The notes under the pieces: model-generated
Databases searched by the model: none
What the model was told of the DNA's origin: nothing
The model's input: only the letters and a program-made list of their open reading frames with translations
DNA from: Kribbella aluminosa
Lineage (GTDB): Bacteria > Actinomycetota > Actinomycetes > Propionibacteriales > Kribbellaceae
DNA length: 64,000 nucleotides
NCBI RefSeq assembly: GCF_017876295.1
Contig: NZ_JAGINT010000001.1
Location: 434,001-498,000 of the forward strand
Direction: 5' to 3'
Shown: positions 25,488 to 33,261 of the stretch, piece after piece
Position numbering within the stretch: position 1 is the stretch's first letter
Layout of the letters: each line of letters starts with the position of its first letter
Program-made: the position numbers and the translations under genes

Positions 25488-26495
25488 GTGGCACAGGTGG
25501 TGATGGTGACCGGCGTCTCGCGGGACGCCGGTGCTCGCTGTGCCCGGAGACTGGCGGAGGACCCGTCGATCGGCACTGTGATCGGTGTCGACGTGGTTCC
25601 GCCGCGCGCGGAGCTCGGTCGGGTCCGGTTCGTCCGGGCCGACATCCGTAACCCGGTGATCGCCAAGGTGATCGCCGCGGAGGATGTGGACACGGTCGTC
25701 CACACCGGCGTCGTGGCCACCCCCGGCAGCGCCGGTGGCCGGTCGTCGATGAAGGAGATCAACGTCATCGGCACCATGCAGCTGCTCGCCGCGTGCCAGA
25801 AGGCGCCCGGCGTCGCGAAGCTGGTGGTGAAGTCCTCGACCACGGTGTACGGCGCGGGTCCGCGGGATCCGGCGATGTTCACCGAGGAGATGGCGCCGCG
25901 GGCCGTCCATCACCATGGGCTGAGCAAGGACGCGGTCGAGGTCGAGGGGTACGTGCGGGGTTTCGCCCGGCGCCGCCCGGACGTCTGCGTCAGCACGCTC
26001 CGGATGGCGAACTGGATCGGCCCGAAGACCGACTCCCCGATGACGCGGTACTTCGGGCTTCCCGTCGTACCCACTGTGTTCGGATACGACGCCCGCCTGC
26101 AGTTCCTGCACGAGGACGACGGCGTCGAGGCGATCCGGCGGGCCACGGTCCAGGATCTTCCGGGGACGTTCAACCTGGCCGGTGACGGCGTACTGTCGCT
26201 GTCCCAGGCGATCCGCCGGCTCGGCCGCCCGACCCTGCGGCTGCCGTCGTTCACCGCCTCCAGTACGGCGGCTGTCGTGCGCCGCGCGCGGCTGGCGGAC
26301 TTCTCGCCGGACCAGATCACATTCCTGACGTACGGGCGGGGCGTGGACACGACGCGGATGCGCAGCGAGTTCGGGTTCGAGCCGACGTACACGACCGCGG
26401 AGGCGTTCGACGACTTCCGCAGGTCGCTCGGCACCGGCGCGATGACCCGCGCCGCCGGCCTGCTGACCGCCGGCCTGGGGGCGCTCCGTGGCTGA
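25488..26495 (+). CDS. NAD-dependent epimerase/dehydratase (Rv0501/GalE2-like)
   Basis: The 335-aa extended SDR has VTGVSRDAGAR in place of the classic GxxGxxG, then VIGVDVVPP and VKSSTTVYGAG. Where YxxxK is expected the sequence is H143-G-L-S-K147, so the catalytic Tyr is His. The fold is clear; activity is not. It starts with GTG at 25488 and overlaps the next acyltransferase by 8 nt. In the conserved actinobacterial block this gene is followed by an acyltransferase, as here. Confidence 0.85.
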   Translation: MAQVVMVTGVSRDAGARCARRLAEDPSIGTVIGVDVVPPRAELGRVRFVRADIRNPVIAKVIAAEDVDTVVHTGVVATPGSAGGRSSMKEINVIGTMQLLAACQKAPGVAKLVVKSSTTVYGAGPRDPAMFTEEMAPRAVHHHGLSKDAVEVEGYVRGFARRRPDVCVSTLRMANWIGPKTDSPMTRYFGLPVVPTVFGYDARLQFLHEDDGVEAIRRATVQDLPGTFNLAGDGVLSLSQAIRRLGRPTLRLPSFTASSTAAVVRRARLADFSPDQITFLTYGRGVDTTRMRSEFGFEPTYTTAEAFDDFRRSLGTGAMTRAAGLLTAGLGALRG

Positions 26496-27621
26496 CGCCG
26501 ACATCATCCCCATCGGCACCGGCGGCCGCCCCGGCCGCGGCACAAACCGCCGCACCACTCCCTCCGCCGCCGCCCGAGCCCTCGCAAACCCAGCCACCCG
26601 CAAGAAGAAGACCCCACCACCGGACGGTGAAACAGGTCCAGGTGGTCGCAGGACGAACGGCGAACGCTCAGGCCGCGAAGCGGCTGCCGGGGGTGTGCCC
26701 GATGTCGACGGGCCCGATACGTCCGGGGTGGAGTTCGGGGGGCTGGACTTCGGGGCGCTTGAGCGGGCGGTGCGTGGGTTCTTCGGGGCTGACGGCGAGC
26801 GGCGGGTTGCGGAGTGGCTGGCGTTTTTGCGGCGGCGGGTGACGGGGGAGTACGAGCTCGACGAGTTCGGGTACGACGCGGACCTGAACGATCAGGTCCT
26901 GCTGCCGATGCTGCGGCCGATGGTGGAGAAGTGGTTCCGGGTCGAGGTTCGGGGGATCGAGAACATCCCGTCCGACGGCAGTGCGCTGATCGTCGCGAAC
27001 CACTCCGGAACGATGCCGCTCGACGGGCTGGTCACGCAGGTGGTGGTCGCGGACCACACCGGCCGGCCGCTGCGGACGCTCGCGGCGGACCTGGTGTTCC
27101 AGACGCCGTTCGTCGGTGAGCTGTCCCGCAAGGGCGGCGCGACGCTCGCGAACAACGACGACGCCGAGCGGCTGCTCCGGCAGGGCAACCTGGTCGGCGT
27201 CTGGCCGGAGGGTTTCAAGGGCCTCGGCAAACCGTTCGCCGAGCGGTACAAGCTGCAGCGGTTCGGCCGCGGCGGGTTCGTCAGCGCCGCGATGCGTACC
27301 GGCGTACCGATCGTGCCGTGCTCGATCGTCGGCGCCGAGGAGATCTATCCGCTGGTCGGCAACATCGCCTCGCTGGCCCGGCTGCTGGGCGTCCCGTACA
27401 TCCCGGTCACCCCGTTCTTCCCGCTGCTCGGCCCGCTCGGCCTGATCCCGCTGCCGTCCAAGTGGCTGATCGAGTTCGGCGAACCGATCCGCACCGACGA
27501 CTTCGCCGACGGTGCCGCGGACGACCCGATGCTGGTCTTCAACGTCACCGACCAGGTCCGCGAAACCATCCAGCAGACCCTCTACACACTGCTCATGCAG
27601 CGCCGCAGCGTCTTCTTCTGA
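26488..27621 (+). CDS. Lysophospholipid acyltransferase family protein
   Basis: The 377-aa protein has a disordered Arg/Pro-rich start of about 75 residues and then a PlsC-like domain. Acyltransferase motifs are VANHSGTMPLDG (motif I) and VWPEGFKGLGK (motif III), with PIVPCSIVGAEEIYP (motif IV). The spacing between H and D in motif I is longer than HX4D, as in actinobacterial relatives. It overlaps the epimerase by 8 nt, so a joint role in a lipid or glycolipid is inferred. Start of the GTG/ATG codon: GTG at 26488. Confidence 0.88.
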   Translation: MADADIIPIGTGGRPGRGTNRRTTPSAAARALANPATRKKKTPPPDGETGPGGRRTNGERSGREAAAGGVPDVDGPDTSGVEFGGLDFGALERAVRGFFGADGERRVAEWLAFLRRRVTGEYELDEFGYDADLNDQVLLPMLRPMVEKWFRVEVRGIENIPSDGSALIVANHSGTMPLDGLVTQVVVADHTGRPLRTLAADLVFQTPFVGELSRKGGATLANNDDAERLLRQGNLVGVWPEGFKGLGKPFAERYKLQRFGRGGFVSAAMRTGVPIVPCSIVGAEEIYPLVGNIASLARLLGVPYIPVTPFFPLLGPLGLIPLPSKWLIEFGEPIRTDDFADGAADDPMLVFNVTDQVRETIQQTLYTLLMQRRSVFF

Positions 27622-27637
27622 CCACGGCGGGCCGGCC

Positions 27638-28210
27638 TCATCTCAAGTCCTTGGGGATAACCTTCGCCAGGTGCCGGACGGCCCGCAGCTGCAGTTGCTT
27701 GACGGCGCCTTCGGATTTCTCCAGCGCCTTGGCCGTCTCGGCGATCGACAGGCCGGCGAAGAACCGCATCGTCAGGCAGTCGCGTTGCTCGTCGGGCAGG
27801 CCGGCGACCGCGTCCCGGAGTACCTCCGCAGTGGCCGCGGCCAGTACGTCGATCTCCGGGCCTTCGGTCTGCCGGTCGTGGGTCTCGATCTCGTCGGTGA
27901 CCACCTCGAGCCGGACCCGCCCGGACTTGTAGTGGTCGGTGATCAGGTTCCGGGCGATCGTCACCAGCCAGGCGCCGAAGTCCCGGCCCTGCCAGCGGAA
28001 CGAGTCCAGCGCACGCAGCGCCCGGACGAACGTCTCGCTGGTCAGGTCCTCGGCGAGTGCCGATGACGACACCCGGGCGTAGATATAGCGATAGACGGTG
28101 AGCGAGTACTCGTCGTACAGCTCGCCGAAGGCACCGACGTCCCCGGCCTGGGCGCGATCGACGAGCTCTGCACGTCGCATCCCGTCCGGGCTTGGTTCCG
28201 GCGTGGTCAA
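27638..28210 (-). CDS. ECF RNA polymerase sigma factor, BldN-like by position
   Basis: The 190-aa sigma factor has region 2 (LYDEYSLTVYRYIYARV, DLTSETFVRALRALDSF, FGAWLVTIARNLITDHYKS) and region 4 (LPDEQRDCLTMRFFAGLSIAETAKALEKSEGAVKQLQLRAV). From memory, BldN lies at this spot between the acyltransferase and the Rex-heme block in Streptomyces; BldN controls aerial development. No anti-sigma gene (RsbN) is next to it. TTG at 28210 has GGGGAG 5 nt upstream and lies downstream of the -10 at 28283. GTG at 28279 and 28234 are less likely. Confidence 0.85.
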   Translation of the reverse strand: MTTPEPSPDGMRRAELVDRAQAGDVGAFGELYDEYSLTVYRYIYARVSSSALAEDLTSETFVRALRALDSFRWQGRDFGAWLVTIARNLITDHYKSGRVRLEVVTDEIETHDRQTEGPEIDVLAAATAEVLRDAVAGLPDEQRDCLTMRFFAGLSIAETAKALEKSEGAVKQLQLRAVRHLAKVIPKDLR

Positions 28211-28282
28211 GTTGTCTCCCCGTTCGACTGACACGTCGTTCGACACATCCGCGAATGGCCTCAGTGACTGGATCAGCACAGA

Positions 28283-28310
28283 GCGTTACTGCTCAAGCAC
28301 GTGCTGTCAA
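28283..28310 (-). promoter_or_regulatory. Possible promoter of the sigma-factor gene
   Basis: On the minus strand TTGACA (28305-28310) and TAACGC (28283-28288) are 16 bp apart. The transcription start would be near 28276, which places GTG 28279 upstream of it. The remaining 28311-28573 region (promoter region of the ligase) shows no gene. Confidence 0.4.
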
Positions 28311-28573
28311 CAGGCTGGGGCGTGCCGCCTTCCGTCCGGTCCGATGGTCACGAATGCGCCAGCGGACTGCGTCCGGTGAAAACGGAGCAGCCTGCTGTCG
28401 GGGGTTGGTACATCGCGCATGAGGGTCCCCGCGCGGACGGGTTTCTGCAGTGTGAGGTTCGACAGAAGCTCGGCCGCGAAGTCACCTGTATATCGGTGGT
28501 CACGCTCCGCTGCAACCGTTCTGGGCAAGCTGGTTGCTCCCGGCCCGAATCCCGGGCGTGACAGACTCACCTG

Positions 28574-30016
28574 GTGAACGTGAATTTCGCGGACATCCTT
28601 CGTGACACAGCGCAACGTCACGGCGGGCGTCCCGCGCTGGTCGACGGGGATCGGCGGCTGACCTGGGGCGAGCTCGACCAGGCCGTCGACCGGACCGCGC
28701 AGGGGCTCGCCGCGGCCGGCCTGGTGCCCGGCTACCGGGTGCTGCTCCTGGTTGCCAACAGCATCGAGTTCGTCACGTCCTACCTGGGCGTTCTTCGCGC
28801 CGGGCTGGTCGCCGTACCGCTGAACACCGGCCTCACCAGGTCCGAGCTGAGGACCGTCGCGGAGCACTCCGGGGCCCGGCTGGCGATCGTCGACGCGGTC
28901 CTCGCGGACCGCGTCGAGGGCGTCCGAACGGTGGCCCCCGACGAGCTCCAGGGTGACGTTCCGTTACCGCCGCCGATCGATCCCGAGTCGCTCGCGGTGC
29001 TGCTCTACACCTCCGGAACCAGCGGAGATCCGCGTGCCGCGATGCTCACCCATCGGGCACTTTCGGCGAATGTGCAGAACCTCACCCAGCTCGGCGAGGA
29101 CCGGATGGGCCCCGAGGACGTGGTGCTCGGGGTGCTGCCGATGTTCCACGCCTTCGGTCTGAACGCGGTGCTCGGCTGGGCGGTCGCCACCGGCGCCGCG
29201 CTGATCGTCGAACGGCGGTTCGACCCCGAGCAGACCCTCGAACTGATCGGCCGGTACGGCGTGACCCGGCTGCCGCTCGCCCCACCGGCCCTGAACGCCC
29301 TGCTGTCCCGCCCGGACCTGCGCGCGGCGCTGAAGACGGTCAAGGTCGTGCTGACCGGCGCGTCCACGCTCGACGCCGGGCTCGCGGACCGCTTCGAACG
29401 GGCCGGCGGCCTGCACGTTCATCAGGGCTACGGGCTGACCGAGGCGTCCCCGGGCGTCACCACGACGCTCGGCGAGGCCGTCCCGAAGCCGGGCTCGGTC
29501 GGTCGCCCGCTGCCGAACGTCGAGCTCCGGATCGCCGACGAGCAGGGCGAGGACGTCGAGGGCGACGACCCGGGCGAGATCCTGATCCGCGGCGGCAACC
29601 TGTTCTCCGGCTACTGGCCGGACGGTGCCGACGGGCCGGACGCGGACGGCTGGTACCGGACCGGTGACGTCGGGTTCCTGGACGCGGACGGCGACCTGTT
29701 CCTGGTCGACCGGCTGCGCGAGCTGGTCATCGTGTCCGGCTTCAACGTCTTCCCGAGCGAGGTGGAGGACGTACTGGTCGGCGCTCCGGGCGTCCGCGAG
29801 GCCGCGGTGATCGGCGTACCGTCCGAGGAGACCGGCGAGGCGGTGAAGGCGTTCGTGGTGCCGTTGCCGGACGCATCGGTCGACGTCGCAACGGTCCGGG
29901 AGTACGCCGGGACCCGGCTGGCGCGGTTCAAGTGCCCGGTCGAGATCGAGGTGGTGGACCACCTGCCGCACTCGGTCACCGGCAAGGTCGCGAAGGGACG
30001 GTTGCGGGACCGATGA
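28574..30016 (+). CDS. AMP-dependent acyl-CoA synthetase/ligase
   Basis: The 480-aa ANL-superfamily enzyme adenylates a carboxylate and forms a CoA thioester. The P-loop motif is YTSGTSGDPRAAMLTH (Lys of the usual PKG is Arg), A5 HQGYGLTE, A7 GWYRTGD, A8 RLRELVIVSGFNVFPSEVE and the catalytic Lys in SVTGKVAKGRLR. It is related to long-chain or medium-chain fatty acyl ligases; substrate is unknown. GTG at 28574. It overlaps the glutaredoxin-like gene by 4 nt. Confidence 0.9.
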   Translation: MNVNFADILRDTAQRHGGRPALVDGDRRLTWGELDQAVDRTAQGLAAAGLVPGYRVLLLVANSIEFVTSYLGVLRAGLVAVPLNTGLTRSELRTVAEHSGARLAIVDAVLADRVEGVRTVAPDELQGDVPLPPPIDPESLAVLLYTSGTSGDPRAAMLTHRALSANVQNLTQLGEDRMGPEDVVLGVLPMFHAFGLNAVLGWAVATGAALIVERRFDPEQTLELIGRYGVTRLPLAPPALNALLSRPDLRAALKTVKVVLTGASTLDAGLADRFERAGGLHVHQGYGLTEASPGVTTTLGEAVPKPGSVGRPLPNVELRIADEQGEDVEGDDPGEILIRGGNLFSGYWPDGADGPDADGWYRTGDVGFLDADGDLFLVDRLRELVIVSGFNVFPSEVEDVLVGAPGVREAAVIGVPSEETGEAVKAFVVPLPDASVDVATVREYAGTRLARFKCPVEIEVVDHLPHSVTGKVAKGRLRDR

Positions 30017-30249
30017 ACAGGGTCTTGATGTACGGGAAGCCCGGGTGTCATCTGTGCGACGACGCCCGGGAGATCATCCGGGCGGTCTGCGCCGAGGCGG
30101 GCGTGCAGTGGACCGAGGTCGACATCACGCAGGACGACCAGTTGTTCACCCAGTACGGCGAACAGATCCCGGTCACCTTCGTGGACGGCACGCAGCACGA
30201 CTTCTGGCGGGTGGACCCCGCCCGACTGCGAAAGGCGCTGATGAGGTAG
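30013..30249 (+). CDS. Glutaredoxin-like protein (DUF836 type)
   Basis: The 78-aa thioredoxin-fold protein has a CxxC site C12-H-L-C15 (GKPGCHLCDDA), the cis-Pro in IPVTFVDG, and no other domain. It is translationally coupled to the ligase and precedes rex. In mycobacteria (Rv0508) and Streptomyces the same small redox gene precedes hemA. A role in thiol redox or in linking redox to heme synthesis is inferred. Confidence 0.88.
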   Translation: MNRVLMYGKPGCHLCDDAREIIRAVCAEAGVQWTEVDITQDDQLFTQYGEQIPVTFVDGTQHDFWRVDPARLRKALMR

Positions 30250-30267
30250 GGGTCACCTTCGCCGATT

Positions 30268-30296
30268 TTGTTCTCACGTTCACAAGCTCCTAGAGT
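30268..30296 (+). promoter_or_regulatory. Rex-operator-like site and promoter of rex-hem
   Basis: TTGTTCTCACGTTCACAA (30268-30285) matches the Rex consensus TTGTGAA-N4-TTCACAA perfectly in the right half and 4 of 7 in the left. TTGTTC (30268-30273) and TAGAGT (30291-30296) with 17 bp between form a promoter. Rex would cover the -35 and spacer, giving NADH-sensitive self-repression as in S. coelicolor. Confidence 0.7.
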
Positions 30297-30349
30297 AAGA
30301 GAGCCGCCGGCCGTCAGACCGCGGTGAACCAACCGCTCCCAGGAGAATT

Positions 30350-31106
30350 GTGACGCGTGCCAGCAGCCGTCGCCCCGGCCCGCCGACGAGAACCGAACGT
30401 GGCATCCCCGAGGCGACTGTCGCGCGCTTGCCGGTCTACCTGCGGGCCCTGACCGCGCTCTCCGACGGTGGCACCGCCACCGCGTCGAGCGAGGACCTGG
30501 CGACCGCCGCGGGCGTGAACTCGGCCAAGCTCCGCAAGGACCTCTCCTACCTGGGCTCGTACGGCACCCGCGGCGTCGGGTACGACGTCGAGTACCTGCG
30601 GTACCAGATCGCCCGCGAGATCGGCGTCACCCAGGACTGGGCGGTCGTCATCGTCGGGATCGGTAACCTCGGCCACGCGCTGGCGAACTACTCCGGCTTC
30701 GGCACCCGTGGCTTCCGGATCGTCGCGCTGCTGGACGCCGACCCGAACCTGATCGGCGAGCGGATCGGCGACATGGAGGTCCGCGACTTCGCCCAGCTCG
30801 AGGAGATCGTCGAGGCCGACCGGGTCTCGATCGGCGTCATCACCACCCCGGCGGGCCCGGCGCAGGAGGTGTGCGACCGGCTGGTCGCGGGCCGGCGTCA
30901 CCAGCATCCTGAACTTCGCGCCCGTGGTGCTGTCCGTGCCCGACGGCGTCGACATCCGCAAGGTGGACCTCTCGATCGAGTTGCAGATCCTGGCGTACCA
31001 CGAACAACGAAAGTCCGGAGAGGCGGCGCTCCCCCAGGTGCCCGAACTACCAGCGCTGAACGGTCTGACCGATCTCCCGAGTGTCGGGGGAGGTGTCGGG
31101 GCATGA
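30350..31106 (+). pseudogene. rex: Redox-sensing repressor Rex with a +1 frameshift
   Basis: Rex binds NADH/NAD and represses respiration and heme genes. The N-terminal winged helix (PVYLRALTALSDGG, LATAAGVNSAKLRKDLSYLG) and Rossmann motif VIVGIGNLGHALANY are intact to residue 180. One extra G in GGG at 30889-30891 then breaks the frame; the normal C-terminus (VVLSVPDGVDIRKVDLSIEL, LAYHEQRK) follows in another frame to TGA at 31104-31106, overlapping hemA by ATGA. As written, the frame continues without stop into hemA (676 codons). It may be a sequencing error or a true mutation. GTG has AGGAG upstream. Confidence 0.85.
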
Positions 31107-32380
31107 GTTACCTGGTCGTCGGCATCAGTCATCGTTCCGCTGCCATCGACGTCCTCGAGCGGGTCGCCCTGGACGCGGACGCCGCGACCAAGCTCGGCCT
31201 CGCGGTCCGGAACTCGGCCGCCGTCGCGGAGTCCGCGGTCGTTGCCACCTGCAACCGCACCGAGGTGTACGCGACCGTCGACCGGTTCCACGCCGGGATG
31301 GACGAGGTGACCGCGATCCTCTCCGACGTCACCGGCGTACCGCTGCTGGATCTCGCCGAGCACCTGTACGTGCACTTCGAGGAGGGCGCGGTCGCGCACC
31401 TGTTCCAGGTCGCGGTCGGACTCGACTCGATGATCGTCGGCGAGAGTCAGATCCTCGGCCAGCTGAAGGAGACGCTGCGCGCCGGCCAGGACAACGAGAC
31501 CGTCGCCACCGACCTGAACGCCCTGTTCCAGCACGCCTTGCGGGTCGGCAAGCGGGCCCGTACCGAGACCGGTATCGACTCGGCCGGCCGCTCGGTGGTC
31601 TCGGCCGGGCTGGAGGCGGTCGGCGGGACCGAAGGCCGCCGGGCGCTGATCGTCGGTGCCGGATCGATGGCCTCGCTGGCCGCGCAGACCCTGATGAACG
31701 GCGGCGCGCGGAGCGTGACCGTTGCCAACCGCAACTACGACCGGGCGGTCGCGCTCACCGACCGGATCGGCGGTACGGCGATCAGGCTCGCGGACGTGCC
31801 GGCCGCCCTGGCCGAGGCCGATCTGCTGGTGTCCTGCACCGGCGCCCGCGGCGTGGTGATCACCGCGGAGATGATCCGGAACGCGTCCGGCGGCCGGCCG
31901 CTCGGCGTCCTCGACGTGGCGCTGCCGCGGGACGTCGCACCGGAGGCGGCCCGGATCCCCGGCGTCACGCTGATCACGCTCGCCGACCTCGTGGGTACGG
32001 CGGGCGGCAGCGAGGCCGACATCGACGAGGTACGGCGGATCGTCGGCGAGGAGACCGGTGCGTTCGAGGCCACCCGGCGGGCCGCGTCGGTGGCGCCGAC
32101 CGTGGTCGCGCTGCGGGCGATGGCCAGCTCGCTGGTCGACCAGGAGCTGGCCCGGCTGGAGCGCCGGCTGCCGGACCTCGGCGAGCACGAGCGGCGCGAG
32201 GTCGAGCGGACCATCCACCGGGTCGTCGACAAGGTGCTGCACAACCCGACGGTCCGGGTGAAGGAGCTCGGCGGCGATCCGGGCGGACCGACGTACGCCG
32301 ACGCGCTCCGGCAACTGTTCGCACTCGACCAGGCGGCCGTGGACGCGGTCACCACGCCGAAGGGCGGTGAGCAGGCATGA
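31103..32380 (+). CDS. hemA: Glutamyl-tRNA reductase
   Basis: The 425-aa enzyme commits glutamyl-tRNA to tetrapyrrole synthesis by reducing it to glutamate-1-semialdehyde with NADPH. Catalytic Cys50 lies in ATCNRTEVY; VGLDSMIVGESQILGQ, the NADPH loop IVGAGSMASLAA and a C-terminal dimer helix are present. ATG overlaps rex's restored stop (ATGA). With a frameshifted rex, the in-frame ATG still allows separate translation. It heads hemCDB, each overlapping or 16 nt apart. Confidence 0.96.
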   Translation: MSYLVVGISHRSAAIDVLERVALDADAATKLGLAVRNSAAVAESAVVATCNRTEVYATVDRFHAGMDEVTAILSDVTGVPLLDLAEHLYVHFEEGAVAHLFQVAVGLDSMIVGESQILGQLKETLRAGQDNETVATDLNALFQHALRVGKRARTETGIDSAGRSVVSAGLEAVGGTEGRRALIVGAGSMASLAAQTLMNGGARSVTVANRNYDRAVALTDRIGGTAIRLADVPAALAEADLLVSCTGARGVVITAEMIRNASGGRPLGVLDVALPRDVAPEAARIPGVTLITLADLVGTAGGSEADIDEVRRIVGEETGAFEATRRAASVAPTVVALRAMASSLVDQELARLERRLPDLGEHERREVERTIHRVVDKVLHNPTVRVKELGGDPGGPTYADALRQLFALDQAAVDAVTTPKGGEQA

Positions 32381-33261
32381 TCCGCCTCGGGACCCGCCGC
32401 TCCAAGCTGGCAACCGCGCAGGCGACCCTGGTCGCGGATGCGCTCCGGGACCTCGGCCACGAGGTCGAGCTGATCCCGATCTCCACCACCGGCGACGCGG
32501 ACAAGGTGTCCCCGGTCGAACAGATCGGCGGCACCGGCATCTACGTCAGCGCGCTCCGGGACGCGCTGCTGGCCGGCGACATCGACATCGCCGTGCACTC
32601 GCTGAAGGATCTCCCGACCGCGCCCGTCGACGGACTGGTGATCGGCGCCGTCCCGGTCCGCGAGGACCCGCGCGACGTGCTCGTCGCCCGCGACGGGCTG
32701 ACGCTCGGCGAGCTGCCGCACGGCGCGGTGATCGGTACCGGTGCGCCGCGCCGGTCGGCGCAGATCGAGGCGCTCGGTCTGGGTATCGAGTGCACCGGGA
32801 TCCGCGGCAACGTGGACACCCGGATCGGCCTGGTCACCGACGGCAAGGTCGACGCGGTGGTGCTGGCCCGGGCCGGGCTGGCCCGGCTGGGGCGGCTCGC
32901 CGAGGTGACCGAGACGCTGGATCCGATCCAGATGCTGCCGTCGCCGGGACAGGGCGCGCTGGCGGTCGAGTGCCGCGCGGACGACACCGACGTACTGACC
33001 GCGCTGGCTCCGCTGGAGGACGCGGCCACCCGTGCCGCGGTGACGGCGGAGCGGCAGATGCTGGCCACCCTGGAAGCGGGGTGCACGGCGCCGGTCGGGG
33101 CGCTCGCCGAGGTGGTCGAGGGTGAAGACGGCCCGGAGCTGTGGCTGCGGGGCGCGCTCGGCCAGGAGGACGGCGTACGGCGGCTCTCCGCGAACGGGCC
33201 GGTGGACGACCCGGTAGCGCTCGGCAGGGCGCTGGCGAACGAGTTGCTGGAGCGAACATGA
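32377..33261 (+). CDS. hemC: Hydroxymethylbilane synthase (porphobilinogen deaminase)
   Basis: The 294-aa enzyme polymerises four porphobilinogen units. HSLKDLPT, GTGAPRRSAQI, GIRGNVDTR and the cofactor-binding Cys236 in LEAGCTAPVGA are present. It overlaps hemA by 4 nt (ATGA) and hemD by 4 nt. Confidence 0.97.
   Translation: MIRLGTRRSKLATAQATLVADALRDLGHEVELIPISTTGDADKVSPVEQIGGTGIYVSALRDALLAGDIDIAVHSLKDLPTAPVDGLVIGAVPVREDPRDVLVARDGLTLGELPHGAVIGTGAPRRSAQIEALGLGIECTGIRGNVDTRIGLVTDGKVDAVVLARAGLARLGRLAEVTETLDPIQMLPSPGQGALAVECRADDTDVLTALAPLEDAATRAAVTAERQMLATLEAGCTAPVGALAEVVEGEDGPELWLRGALGQEDGVRRLSANGPVDDPVALGRALANELLERT

Noticed and set aside
28311-28573. Small genes between the sigma factor and acyl-CoA ligase
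   Set aside because: The short frames there lack RBS and conserved sequence; the region is best seen as a promoter area.
30350-32380. True evolved Rex-HemA fusion gene
   Set aside because: The conserved Rex C-terminus and the ATGA junction are intact in the neighbouring frame, so a one-base insertion is the simpler reading.
30314-32413. Long minus-strand frame opposite rex-hemA
   Set aside because: It is antisense to well-conserved rex and hemA with no plausible protein features.
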